Shown: piece after piece, positions 35,101 to 42,456 of the stretch
How positions within the stretch are numbered: the first letter of the stretch is position 1
Layout of the letters: every line of letters starts with the position of its first letter
Assembly (NCBI RefSeq): GCF_947568225.1
Contig: NZ_CANOOQ010000001.1
Span: 2,604,001-2,668,000 of the forward strand
Direction of reading: 5' to 3'
Source: Faecalispora anaeroviscerum
Lineage (GTDB): Bacteria > Bacillota > Clostridia > Oscillospirales > Acutalibacteraceae
DNA: 64,000 nt
The notes under the pieces: model-generated
Told to the model about the DNA's origin: nothing
The model's database searches: none
The model's input: only the letters and a program-made list of their open reading frames with translations
Position numbers and translations under genes: made by a program

Positions 35101-37291
35101 ATCGGTGGCGGTCAGCAACAACACCTTCACCATGCCCGCTTATGCGGTAACAATCGATGTAACCTTTAAGGCGGCAATCACTTCTCTTGATTTGACCGGC
35201 GTAGGCTGTAACGTAGCTACCGGAAAGCTCACCGGCACGACGGCAAATATGGAATACAGCCTGGATGGCGGCAGTACCTGGAAACCTTGCACACAAGGAG
35301 AAACTACAAACCTAACGTTTACGGCAGGCACGGTAAAGGTTCGACAAAAAGACAAAACAACTAACGAACGCACCGTTGCAACCATTGCAGCTCCAGCAGC
35401 ATCCACCACACCAACACTGGATAGCAAAACCGCTAACAGTGTGACGCTCCATGCGATTGCGGGCTATGAATATTCGAAGGACGGCGGTACTACTTGGCAA
35501 ATCAGCAATGTGTTTTCTGGCCTGAACGGCAGTACCGCGTATAGCTTCGTGGCTCGAATTAAGGCCACTGCTGCCACGCTTGCCGGCACAACCAGCACGG
35601 CGCTTAATGTCACGACGAACGGCACGTCCTCCGGCGGCGATGGAGGCTCTACTGGCGGCAGCTCCTCCGATACTCCAAGCAAGCCAACCGCGCCTGTCAG
35701 CGGCAGCACGGAAAATAAGGCTACGGTGGACGATAAGGGCAACGCCAGCGTCAGCCTGACTGACAACAACATCACTGACGCCATTGCGGACGCAAAGGCT
35801 GCAGCAGCGAAAAAAGGCGTGAACGCAGGCGACATCACGGCGGTGATTCACGTTACGACAGGCGGAAAGGACGCAAACACTGTGACGGTCAATCTGCCCA
35901 AGACCACACAGGAGCAGGTCATTGGCAACAAGATTTCCAATGTTCAACTTGTCATTGACAGCTCTGACCTCACCCTCGGCATCAACCGTGCTGCGGTGAC
36001 GGAAATCAACCAACAGGCAAAAGCCGATGTTCAGCTTTCCGCTACCCGCATGAACAGCTCCAAGCTGTCCGGCGATGCAAGAAGCGCCATTGGCAACCGA
36101 CCAACCTTTGATTTCAAGGCAACCTATGGCAGCGGTAAGTCCGTAAGCAATTTTGGTAATGGCAGTGTCAGTGTGGAGATTCCTTATACCCTGCAAAAAG
36201 GCGAAGTTGCGGGCAATGTTTGTGCTGTGTATGTGGACGCAAACGGCAAAGTGGCTTATCTCGACGATTCCAGCTATGATGCAAAGCGCGGAACGGTAGT
36301 GTTTTCCACCAGTCATTTCTCCACCTACGGTGTGGCCTACAACGTCGGCTCCCATTTTACCGACATTAACAGTCATTGGGCGAAAGACGATATTCTTTTT
36401 GCCGCAAACCGCGGTCTTATCACTGGCACCAGTGCTACCACGTTCAGCCCCAACGGTTCTATGACACGGGGGATGTTTGTAACAGCACTCGGGCGTTTGG
36501 CAAATGCCGACACAAGCGCCTACAAGCAGTCCAGTTTTACCGATGTGAAGGCCAACGCATATTACATGGGCTATATCGAATGGGCCGTCAAGAATAATAT
36601 ATTGGCAGGCGTAGGTGGCGGCAAGTTCGACCCGGACGGTCTTGTGACCCGTGAGCAGATGGCGGTTATGATGGACAAGTATGCCACGGCTACTGGGTTC
36701 CAGCTGCCGGAAGTTCACGCACAGAACACCTTTGCCGACAATGCCAAAATTAGTGCGTGGGCGGCAGCTTCCGTAAAGCGCATTCAGATGGCAGGCATTC
36801 TTCAGGGCAAAAACAATAATTATTATGACCCCCAGGGAACGGCTACCCGTGCCGAGGTTTCGGCGGTGCTGCGGCGCTATGTGGAACTGGCGATTTTCAG
36901 CGATACGGCTCAAGGCTGGGTAAAAAACGATTCCGGCCAGTGGATGTTCTTTAAAGATGGCAAAGCTCTCACAGGCTGGCAGACCGTGGACGGAAAGGTC
37001 TACTGCTTTGACAGCAAGGGCGGTGCTTTCGCCAACGGCTGGAAGCAGAACGCCAAAGGCGAATGGCTCTTCCTGTCCCCAGACGGCAGCGCGGTTACTG
37101 GGTGGAAAGACATTGGAGCAAAAGGAAATACGAAACGCTATTATTTTGATACCTATGGCGTCAGGATTGCCGGCAAATGGCTCCAGATCAATGGCAAATG
37201 GTATTACTTTTATGCCGACGGCTCTCTAGCCAAGAGTACAAAAATTGACAGCTATCTGGTGGATGAAAACGGCGTGCGAAAAACCAAGTAA
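29129..37291 (+). CDS. Giant SLH-domain surface protein with internal repeats and cell-wall-binding tail
   Basis: 2720 residues. A signal peptide (MGKRILSILLSVCMVLTLLP, cleavage near AMA-ED) is followed by two 44-residue Ser/Glu/Asn-rich tandem repeats (about 77-164). Beta-helix-type segments rich in TGGT and GLUG-like motifs (YAGLFGYASG, YAGGIVGYN) come next, with a duplicated ~86-residue module (about 559-645 and 1188-1274). A Flg_new/InlB-type repeat (FDGWYTEQNGDG, about 1530-1560) and further beta-helix follow. Three SLH domains occupy about 2409-2590 (FTDINSHWAKDD; FTDVKANAYYMGYIEWA; FADNAKISAWAAAS). Choline-binding-like GW repeats end the protein (about 2595-2720). SLH domains bind pyruvylated wall polymers. 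It is likely an adhesin or structural surface protein. Confidence 0.9.
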   Translation: MGKRILSILLSVCMVLTLLPVAAMAEDANASMSASGEIIAFAPLDETEKSVATGTAIEDLGLPETLTATVRTAAAADSGTSQEPAQDSENPEEDSTSGNSAEASSSSAVQGNVNDQQEADDSGTSQEPVINSENPEEDSTSGNSTVATTSSAIQGNVNEQQESADPEWEETSVDVPVTWTSEPEYNGNENGEYVFTPVIEGYTVSADLPEITVTVGTQPLMTALRTGTPVTYGDFSVSVDEDGAAPTHNDGVLTFGTAGEYTVGMADGKTSTSNVIKVTADGVKLNLVGVNITAPQGAGSDNGAAALTVTTGTVTLNVIVDSSLTGGAGGSETDPDTNYGAMGGCGISGNIAVTGTATLTVTGGTSGQGMSLCGIGIIGNVNVSGEATLIARSGSGNGGIAISSATQYGGGTITVGDGYTVKAGTDAASATAFTGTSTNLQYVAIEPIIFTVAENTALEIKVLPIYGDPQVDNMVASQGFTQPTDGSKTANLYWDSAKTQLIPYGDNSFGIGSNTLEKIYFYATETGTYIFTATFIDDNDKSSNYTIKVKVTGDTPPDSLPTAEEYASASPAAASDTDYVLDSVKKTLTIKTAKGAAFWSANGKNYLDYTILLAKDINVSAFQWTPVGTDDGSFSGSFNGQGHTISSLTINTTDVRYAGLFGYASGATIKNLTVSGSVTASYVSGECYAGGIVGYNTEGSTIANCANYAAVSVSTSGNSSYANAKGGGIAALNSGTIENCRNSGAVTAANNSTNASPGYAYAGGICAFNNSGAIANSYNIGTSSATGATEALTGGICAKNCATITNCYSTNASKVTTNFYGSATTTGCGTFSDNGGVLTAGTADNCGSAQTLSYGNGLLAALNAWVGAKASGDYYTWQADSTSDPVNKGYPVFGEKWEAPATKYNVWVGNVQVTSANSNGITGDGITGTVTYNHDTNTLTLDGATITSGHLIENFDGPAGIDAEGNLNLELKNDNTITGISPSSGKCSFAVYNDGNLTIMGNGTLNATGGDTSDGGGYGLYITNSLSIQNDATVNVNSGNATNGNCWGVLVGDALTIQGSASVNVTGGTSTGENGSSYGVYVFGYTKVKDSASLSATSGAAEYQSYGIFISNNNSFEISGGTVTASTTDNDGASEGSAAINKKPILYFYKPAPVVMTSRFASGTDAVRNTLSDINIPSFKYIRIVPSSLPTAAEYASASPAAASNTDYVLDSVKKTLTIKTAKGAAFWSASSKNYLDYTILLADDIDVSNFLWTPVGTGADSFTGSFNGQGHTITGLTVDIYAGNEAVYAGLFGMTSGSIKNVGLAKASIVVSNTSTDSKQVFAGGLAGEAFDGAITNCFVMGGTVSASSGYGSYAGGLVGFASDDITVSNCYSTSSVTTSGTGGHSGGVAGCIGAGTIKDCYYLNGGTGMPEKGVGRVYPNCEPVITGCGTIGSNNSTLAAGTEEQFTSQQTLAYGTILSDALNVWVYAKASGDYYTWQDDTGSINGGYPVFDALWGTTTPVFDNCFKDIHTKKPDDPGSYMGEYHYDFDGWYTEQNGDGTKLGDSDDGTAGTRYYAKWIKNGKTVRTTALDLTDISESNLYRSTKSGDVYTNAAEGWTWYAAKTTVGSNTYAANTLVLSGLNINTAATATALKVPGGTTIVLTEGTINSARSGYTSSDSEAVYTYGVYGAGALNIKGGGTLSAFAGTAAYTKSNNSYGGFSYGIYSAGALNITEGIISAKGGFSGPTAAENKSYGIYSNSTIDISGGTVTGNGGGGKAESGGIAAEGDIKITGGVVAGQGGAVNLRTSIGIIARTAKISVTGGTVSATGGASTGTDDSSASVGVFADKVEISQGTVTATGGNAASGNASCGIAAISSVTVTGGRVTAKNGATGVLSAAINVYQGTLTVGGTEKLATIENATDGTNAITSSSGSIASKKLVMSGSDAVKVSFATYAITANAATNGSYTVKVDGSAVTSAQSDEKVVITPTASSDYELDTISVYKTGEANASVAVSNNTFTMPAYAVTIDVTFKAAITSLDLTGVGCNVATGKLTGTTANMEYSLDGGSTWKPCTQGETTNLTFTAGTVKVRQKDKTTNERTVATIAAPAASTTPTLDSKTANSVTLHAIAGYEYSKDGGTTWQISNVFSGLNGSTAYSFVARIKATAATLAGTTSTALNVTTNGTSSGGDGGSTGGSSSDTPSKPTAPVSGSTENKATVDDKGNASVSLTDNNITDAIADAKAAAAKKGVNAGDITAVIHVTTGGKDANTVTVNLPKTTQEQVIGNKISNVQLVIDSSDLTLGINRAAVTEINQQAKADVQLSATRMNSSKLSGDARSAIGNRPTFDFKATYGSGKSVSNFGNGSVSVEIPYTLQKGEVAGNVCAVYVDANGKVAYLDDSSYDAKRGTVVFSTSHFSTYGVAYNVGSHFTDINSHWAKDDILFAANRGLITGTSATTFSPNGSMTRGMFVTALGRLANADTSAYKQSSFTDVKANAYYMGYIEWAVKNNILAGVGGGKFDPDGLVTREQMAVMMDKYATATGFQLPEVHAQNTFADNAKISAWAAASVKRIQMAGILQGKNNNYYDPQGTATRAEVSAVLRRYVELAIFSDTAQGWVKNDSGQWMFFKDGKALTGWQTVDGKVYCFDSKGGAFANGWKQNAKGEWLFLSPDGSAVTGWKDIGAKGNTKRYYFDTYGVRIAGKWLQINGKWYYFYADGSLAKSTKIDSYLVDENGVRKTK
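29357..29620 (+). repeat. Two tandem 132-bp repeats in the surface-protein gene
   Basis: Units at 29357-29488 and 29489-29620 encode 44-residue repeats starting SGTSQEP and containing SENPEEDSTSGNS. Many positions are identical at DNA level, including the stretch over 'gaaaacccggaagaggat'. Confidence 0.85.
30804..31062 (+). repeat. Long internal direct repeat, copy 1
   Basis: 259 bp nearly identical to 32692-32950, encoding SLPTAEEYASASPAAAS through the FNGQGHTI segment. The high DNA identity across about 200 bp implies a recent duplication or gene conversion. Confidence 0.9.
32692..32950 (+). repeat. Long internal direct repeat, copy 2
   Basis: Partner of 30804-31062, 1.9 kb apart in the same orientation. 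Differences cluster at the 3' end of the repeat, near residues ADDIDVSNFLW versus AKDINVSAFQW. Confidence 0.9.
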
Positions 37292-37358
37292 CCAGAACAG
37301 CAGAATAAAACCAAGAGCAAGCCCGGTGAAATCCGGGTAAAATAGAACAGAAGAACAA

Positions 37359-37407
37359 AGAGAACCACTGGAACAATCGCTTGTTTCAGTGGTTCTCTTC
37401 CTTTTTG
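37359..37407 (+). terminator. Terminator of the surface-protein gene
   Basis: GAGAACCACTGGAACAA pairs with TTGTTTCAGTGGTTCTC around a 3-4 base loop, followed by TTCCTTTTT. It also separates this gene from the convergent permease gene. Confidence 0.85.
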
Positions 37408-37475
37408 GAGTAGCCTTAGTTGATACCATTACCGGGGTACGACAGGCTGCGGCCTGAACGCCCGAAAGTGTTTGA

Positions 37476-38654
37476 TTACTTGAGCGCCGGCTCCAGCTCA
37501 GCACTCTCCGCAAGGGCGGCGCGCTGCTTATTAATCTGGTGAATCCGCCAGGGAGCAAAGACCAAGCCGCCAACAATGAAGGTGGGAATGCGGAGGAACG
37601 AGATCAGCTGATATCCTTTCGTGACCAGAGCGACAATGCCAATCTGGGCCAAAACCAGCGACAGACCCAGAAGAACGATGCCGAAAATCATATCTACAAC
37701 AACCTGGTTATACTTTTTCTTGGGGTTGAACCAGGGGCCAAAACGCGCGCAAACGGCCACCACATCCGACATGGAAACATAGGCCAAAAACAAGCCCACG
37801 CTATAAATGAGGGACAAAATACCGGTGGAACCAAAACGCTCGACGATCATATCGTAAATCGGAATGACACTCGTGCTGATCCCAGGCATGCGGGACAGAA
37901 CGGCGAGAGAAACGATAAACAGCATAAATCCATTGAGAAATCCGCCGAAAATAGCCATCACCTTGCAATCGTTCTTGCTGGTGAATTTTCCTGCGATCGC
38001 TATGTAAGCGCTGCAGAATCCAACCTGTATGCCGGTGTACCAGAGCATATCACCAATTGCCGTTCCGGTTGAAATGTTGAACGTCTCTTTGGTCTGTACG
38101 ATGTTTACGACACCACCCCAGTTCTCTTTCAGCAGAACAAACGCCACGATGAGAATTGCACCGGTCATGATCAGCCCGAGAGGCAGGTCGATTTTCGCCA
38201 TTACGGTCGCGCCAAACATGGAAATAGCCACAACAATCAGCAGGCACACAAACGTACCAAGGGTATAATTCATACCCACAGATTTATTCAGGAAGGTTCC
38301 CGCACCGGCAAGCACCGTGCTGCTGTTTACCAGGAGGGAGATTAAGACAATCACATCAAAAACTACCACCATAGCCTTTCCAACGGATTCCTTTTTGGAA
38401 TACAGCGAGAATGCGACATCTTTGTAGCTGTCGGCACGAATTAACCGTGAATACTCTCCCATATAGTAAAACACGAAACCAAGAATGATGAATGGGACTA
38501 ACGTGGTGAAAAGCGATACCCATCCTGACCTTGTAAAATATTTTAATAAAGTTAAGCCGGAGCAAAATCCCGCCCCGCAATGGTTTCCAAACCATGCGAA
38601 AGCTGCGCCCAGCGCCACAAACCACTGAATTTTGGGCTGATTGGTTTTAATCAT
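37476..38654 (-). CDS. YkvI-family membrane transporter
   Basis: 392 residues from the ATG at 38654 with GAGGAG 8 bases upstream. About ten transmembrane helices run through the whole protein. It opens with FVALGAAFAWFGNHCGAGFCSG, the family's broken first helix. YkvI-like proteins are distant relatives of the APC/LeuT-fold permeases; their substrates are mostly unknown. It is downstream of hbd and thiolase on the minus strand, in the divergent arm of a sigma-54-controlled cluster. Uptake of the cluster's substrate (a hydroxy acid or amino-acid-like compound) is a reasonable inference. Confidence 0.75.
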   Translation of the reverse strand: MIKTNQPKIQWFVALGAAFAWFGNHCGAGFCSGLTLLKYFTRSGWVSLFTTLVPFIILGFVFYYMGEYSRLIRADSYKDVAFSLYSKKESVGKAMVVVFDVIVLISLLVNSSTVLAGAGTFLNKSVGMNYTLGTFVCLLIVVAISMFGATVMAKIDLPLGLIMTGAILIVAFVLLKENWGGVVNIVQTKETFNISTGTAIGDMLWYTGIQVGFCSAYIAIAGKFTSKNDCKVMAIFGGFLNGFMLFIVSLAVLSRMPGISTSVIPIYDMIVERFGSTGILSLIYSVGLFLAYVSMSDVVAVCARFGPWFNPKKKYNQVVVDMIFGIVLLGLSLVLAQIGIVALVTKGYQLISFLRIPTFIVGGLVFAPWRIHQINKQRAALAESAELEPALK

Positions 38655-38881
38655 CGTCACATCTCCTCAATATAAAATATTACCCGTGCCCACAGGCTCT
38701 GAAAGGCTGTTATCAAGCAGACAGATACCTGTATTTTCATCCGTTTTTCGTTAGAAGATCGCTCCCAACCTCATCCTCCTTTGATTAGCATACCTTGGAA
38801 TGATTCCGTCTTATGTATCACACTCTAACAGTCGCGCGAGTCCAGGTGATTTCCGTTACCGAAACCGGACAATTTTCACCC

Positions 38882-39775
38882 TTATTTTTTGCCGGTTTCG
38901 GAATAGTCATACCACCCCTTTCCGGTCTTCCGCCCAAATTCGCCCTTTTGGAACTTTTCTACGACCAGAGGGCTGGGTTTGTCATATTCGTCACCACTTT
39001 CGGCGTAGCGATCCCGGCGAACATAGTAGTTGACGTCGATGCCGGTCAAGTCCATCAGGCGGAAAGGACCCATGGGGTACCCCAAACCCTTTTCACAGGC
39101 GGTGTCGATGTCCTCTACCGAGGCGACTCCCTTCTCCAGCAGGGAACAAGCCTCATGGGTCACTGCCGCGTTGATGCGGTTGGCCACAAAGCCGGCAATC
39201 TCTTTGTTGATGACAATGGGAGCTTTCCCGGTGCTGACGGCAAAGGCCTTGGCGGTCTCAATGACCTCCGGAGCGGTATGGGGGCCGCGAACCAGCTCCA
39301 CGAGCTGCATCACCAGGGCGGGGTTGAAGTAATGGATATTTAGCAGCCGCTGGGGGTTCTGGGTGACTTCGGCCAGCTTGGAGCTGACGATATTGGAGCT
39401 GTTGGTTCCCAGAATGGCGTCTGGCTTACACAGCTTGCTGATTCGCCCGAATAACTCCCGCTTAATCTCCAGATCTTCGATAATGGCCTCAATGACCAAA
39501 TCAGCCTGGGTCGCCGCGCCGTCTACATCCTGAGAAAAGGACAAACTGGCCGAGATCTGGTCGGCTTCGGCTTGCGTGATGCGGCCCTTGGCCACCCGGC
39601 CCGCCAGATAGTCGTCGGCCCATTTTTGCGCCTTTTCCACCGCGCTGGGGAAGGGGTCGCAGAGGATGATCTGGTAGCCGCTGGCCCGACCGTTGAGAGC
39701 GGTATTCATAGCAATCTGCTGACCCATGGCCCCAGCGCCGATCACCACAATGGTTTTGACCTGCTCAATGTTCAT
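38882..39775 (-). CDS. hbd: 3-hydroxyacyl-CoA dehydrogenase (3-hydroxybutyryl-CoA type)
   Basis: 297 residues from the ATG at 39775 with GAGGTG 6 bases upstream. The Rossmann motif VVIGAGAMGQQIA, the NTSSNIVSSKLAE segment, catalytic His in NIHYFNPALVM and Glu/Asn partners (ELVRGPHT, FVANRINAAV) and the C-terminal GLGYPMGPFRLMDLTGID are all present. It oxidises 3-hydroxyacyl-CoA to 3-ketoacyl-CoA with NAD(P). An extra short insert lies near NGRASGYQI in the first strand-helix unit. It lies 41 bp downstream of the thiolase in the same operon. Confidence 0.9.
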   Translation of the reverse strand: MNIEQVKTIVVIGAGAMGQQIAMNTALNGRASGYQIILCDPFPSAVEKAQKWADDYLAGRVAKGRITQAEADQISASLSFSQDVDGAATQADLVIEAIIEDLEIKRELFGRISKLCKPDAILGTNSSNIVSSKLAEVTQNPQRLLNIHYFNPALVMQLVELVRGPHTAPEVIETAKAFAVSTGKAPIVINKEIAGFVANRINAAVTHEACSLLEKGVASVEDIDTACEKGLGYPMGPFRLMDLTGIDVNYYVRRDRYAESGDEYDKPSPLVVEKFQKGEFGRKTGKGWYDYSETGKK

Positions 39776-39816
39776 TTGACACACCTCATTTTATAATAAA
39801 AGTCATTGGATTGGAA

Positions 39817-41010
39817 TTACAGCTTTTCAATAATTGTTGCCATGGATTGCCCGCCGCCGATGCACAGTGTGGCTAATCCATACCGGCCGCCGGTACGCTG
39901 GAGGTTATGCAGCAGGGTAACGATCAGGCGGGTGCCGGTGCTGCCCAGGGGGTGCCCCAGAGCGATGGCTCCGCCGTTGATGTTGACCTTTTCCGGATTC
40001 AAACCCAGGTCGTGGGTACAAGCCAATGCCTGGGAGGCGAAGGCCTCGTTCAGTTCCACCAAATCCATCTGGTCCACGGTCATTCCGGTACGCTCCATCA
40101 GCCTGCGGGTTGCGACCACCGGGCCATAGCCCATAATGGCCGGGTCCAGGGCGGCTCTGGTGATGCCTACGATTCTCGCCAGAGGCTTCAGCCCCGTCTC
40201 ATTCATTTTGCGCTCAGACATCAGCACCAGAGCAGAGGCTCCGTCGTTGAGGCCGCAGGAGTTGCCCGCGGTTACGGTTCCGTCCGGCTTGACGATGGGC
40301 TTCAGTCCAGCCAGAATTTCCATGGTGGTGCCGGAGCGGGGAAACTCGTCGGTATCAAATACAAAGGTTTTTCTTTTTTCTTTTACCTCCACCGGGAGAA
40401 TTTCTTCTTTAAAATGACCGGCAGCAATGGCGGAGGCAGCCCGGCGCTGGCTCTCGGCAGCAAAGCTGTCCTGCTCCTCGCGGCTGATGTGGAAGCGCTC
40501 GGCCACATTCTCCGCTGTCCTGGGCATACTCAGAGCAGTGCCGTAGATGGATGCGGGCTGGGCTGTGGTGCCCGCCTCTATGTTGGAGTCCACTAGGGTC
40601 AAGGGGCCGTCCCCCCAGCGCTCGTGGCGCAGATAGTGAGGCGCGCGGCTCATGTTCTCGGTACCGCCAGCCACAATGACGTCGGCTTCGCCGCACCAGA
40701 TCTCCTGGCAGCCGCTGAACAGAGCCTGCATGGCAGAGGCGCACAGGCGATTGACGGTAAAACCGGGTACACTCTCCGGCAGACCGGCCTCCAGCGCGGC
40801 GCACCGGGCAATGTTGGAGGCCTCGGTACTCTGCCGCACTTCGCCAAAAATAACCTCGTCTACCCAATCTTTGTTCACATTGGCGCGCCGCAAGGCTTCC
40901 TGAATAACCAGCGCGCCCATCGTGTGGGCAGGCACGCTTTTCAGAGAGCCGCCGTATTTCCCCACGGCGGTGCGGACGGCGCCCATGATATAAACGGTTT
41001 CCATTTCCAT
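39817..41010 (-). CDS. Thiolase (acetyl-CoA acetyltransferase family)
   Basis: 397 residues. The active-site Cys is in TVNRLCASAMQAL (about residue 91). His in NINGGAIALGHPLGSTGTR and Cys in ATLCIGGGQSMA complete the thiolase triad. The length matches degradative or biosynthetic thiolases (390-395). The ATG at 41010 has AAAGGGG 10 bases upstream. First gene of the minus-strand operon under a sigma-54 promoter at 41088-41104. In the proposed pathway it cleaves the 3-ketoacyl-CoA to acetyl-CoA and a shortened acyl-CoA. Confidence 0.92.
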   Translation of the reverse strand: MEMETVYIMGAVRTAVGKYGGSLKSVPAHTMGALVIQEALRRANVNKDWVDEVIFGEVRQSTEASNIARCAALEAGLPESVPGFTVNRLCASAMQALFSGCQEIWCGEADVIVAGGTENMSRAPHYLRHERWGDGPLTLVDSNIEAGTTAQPASIYGTALSMPRTAENVAERFHISREEQDSFAAESQRRAASAIAAGHFKEEILPVEVKEKRKTFVFDTDEFPRSGTTMEILAGLKPIVKPDGTVTAGNSCGLNDGASALVLMSERKMNETGLKPLARIVGITRAALDPAIMGYGPVVATRRLMERTGMTVDQMDLVELNEAFASQALACTHDLGLNPEKVNINGGAIALGHPLGSTGTRLIVTLLHNLQRTGGRYGLATLCIGGGQSMATIIEKL

Positions 41011-41087
41011 AAAAAGATTCCCCTTTCACAAAGTCCTGCCGCAGTGCAGCAGACTGAATTGGTACACATTCTATATCAACGTGTTAA

Positions 41088-41104
41088 AGCAATCTCCGTG
41101 CCAA
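41088..41104 (-). promoter_or_regulatory. Sigma-54 promoter, minus strand (thiolase operon)
   Basis: On the minus strand TTGGCACGGAGATTGCT matches the -24/-12 consensus (TTGGCAC-N5-TTGCW) with correct GG-to-GC spacing. Predicted start about 41076, 65 bp before the thiolase ATG. Confidence 0.9.
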
Positions 41105-41256
41105 TTCATTATGGGATAAAGGGGAAAATAAAATTGATAGGGAAGCAGGGCCCTTTTTTGTTTGTAGCTTCACCAAATTCGGGTGTTTCCCGCAAATTCT
41201 TGTGGTTTGGGAAAAGCGTGTCACGACTTGAGTACAGCAGTCGTTCTCTTGTGGAA

Positions 41257-41305
41257 TGCACAAATTGTTGTGCATTTGCACTTGTTGTGCAGCGCCGTTG
41301 CACAA
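41257..41305. promoter_or_regulatory. Shared upstream activator-site cluster (TGCACAA half-sites)
   Basis: A perfect inverted repeat TGCACAA-ATTG-TTGTGCA (41257-41274) and a second pair TTGTGCA-N7-TGCACAA (41285-41305), with a TGCAC half-site at 41277-41281 between them. They lie about 190 bp and 230 bp upstream of two divergent sigma-54 promoters, the usual range for enhancer sites bound by an AAA+ activator. Confidence 0.8.
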
Positions 41306-41513
41306 TATTTTTGCATTTGATTTCATTTTTTAGTTTAGAATGCATTTACATGCGACCAAAAATTCGGAAAATTCTGTCGAAGTGGCACTTTACAGCCAGT
41401 CCGTTTTTTACACAATAAAAGTTACGCCTTCCCAAGCCGGGTTGGCCTGCCGGAACTTTTCGGGTAGGACCGGCTTTTTTTATGGGTAAAACTTTTGAAA
41501 TGTGGAGAACAAT

Positions 41514-41530
41514 TTGGCACGATTTTTGCT
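41514..41530 (+). promoter_or_regulatory. Sigma-54 promoter, plus strand (dehydratase operon)
   Basis: TTGGCACGATTTTTGCT is a near-consensus -24/-12 element with 12 bp between the GG and GC pairs. Predicted start about 41541, 57 bp before the crotonase-gene GTG. Confidence 0.92.
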
Positions 41531-41597
41531 AAATCACCTGGGTAGAAACACACAAGGAGCTTGCCTTGCTGAATTCTGGAAAGGAGATTGAAACATA

Positions 41598-42386
41598 GTG
41601 GGAATACAATTTGAAAATATTCTCTATGAGGTCCGGGGTGGCATTTTATATCTGACTCTGAATCGCCCGGAGGCCCGGAACGCCCTTACCCCAGAGATGT
41701 GGAAGGATATCAGCGCTGCTGTACAATGCGCCCGGGAGGATGATTCCATCAGGGTAGTTATCATCACCGGTGCTGGGGAAAAGGCTTTGGCCAGCGGAGC
41801 GGACATTCGCGAAATTCATGACCGCGACTATTTAAAAATGCTGGTGGGCACGGCGCCGGTGGCCCTGAAAAATCTGGAGGATTTGTATAAGCCTGTTATC
41901 TGCGCGATTAACGGCTATGCCTTGGGAGGCGGCTGTGAACTGGCCATGGCTTGTGATATTCGAATCGCTACCAGGCGCTCCAAGCTCGGGCAGCCCGAAG
42001 TTGGCCTGAGCATCATTCCCGGCGCCGGTGGAACCCAGCGACTGAGCCGGCTGGTGGGGCTGGGCAAGGCCAGGGAACTGATCTACACCGGAAAAATCAT
42101 CACCGCACAGGAGGCGCAGGCCATTGGCCTGCTTAACCAGGTGACCGAGGACGACCAAAGCGCCCTGATGGCCGCAGCGGAGGAGATGGCCCACCAGATT
42201 ATGGCTAAGGGGCCGGTGGCGATCACCATGGCAAAAATGGCTATCAATCTGGGCTATGAGACCGACATGAACACCGGCCTGATGATTGAGCGCTTGGCTC
42301 AGACCATCGCGTTCAGCACCGAGGACAGGAAAGAGGGCACCGCCGCTTTTCTGGAGAAGCGGCCCGCACAGTTCAAGGGGCGCTGA
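41598..42386 (+). CDS. Enoyl-CoA hydratase (crotonase family)
   Basis: 262 residues from a GTG at 41598, AAGGAG 11 bases upstream. The oxyanion loop ASGADIREI and catalytic Glu in GGGCELAMACDI and in GQPEVGLSIIPGAGGT are both retained, so hydratase activity is expected rather than another crotonase reaction. In this cluster it would hydrate the 2-enoyl-CoA produced by the 2-hydroxyacyl-CoA dehydratase. First gene of a six-gene plus-strand run (to 48454). Confidence 0.92.
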   Translation: MGIQFENILYEVRGGILYLTLNRPEARNALTPEMWKDISAAVQCAREDDSIRVVIITGAGEKALASGADIREIHDRDYLKMLVGTAPVALKNLEDLYKPVICAINGYALGGGCELAMACDIRIATRRSKLGQPEVGLSIIPGAGGTQRLSRLVGLGKARELIYTGKIITAQEAQAIGLLNQVTEDDQSALMAAAEEMAHQIMAKGPVAITMAKMAINLGYETDMNTGLMIERLAQTIAFSTEDRKEGTAAFLEKRPAQFKGR

Positions 42387-42456
42387 ACGCTAGCCGCACC
42401 GCTACACAAATGAAGTGGAAAATAATTCATTAGAAAGCATTAGGGAGGATATTATT

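Noticed and set aside
35312..36913. 533-codon minus-strand open frame inside the surface-protein gene
   Set aside because: His/Cys/Arg-rich with no ribosome site or domain; it is the shadow of a repeat-rich high-GC gene on the opposite strand.
40409..41029. 206-codon minus-strand frame in the thiolase gene
   Set aside because: Arg-rich alternative frame of a clear thiolase.
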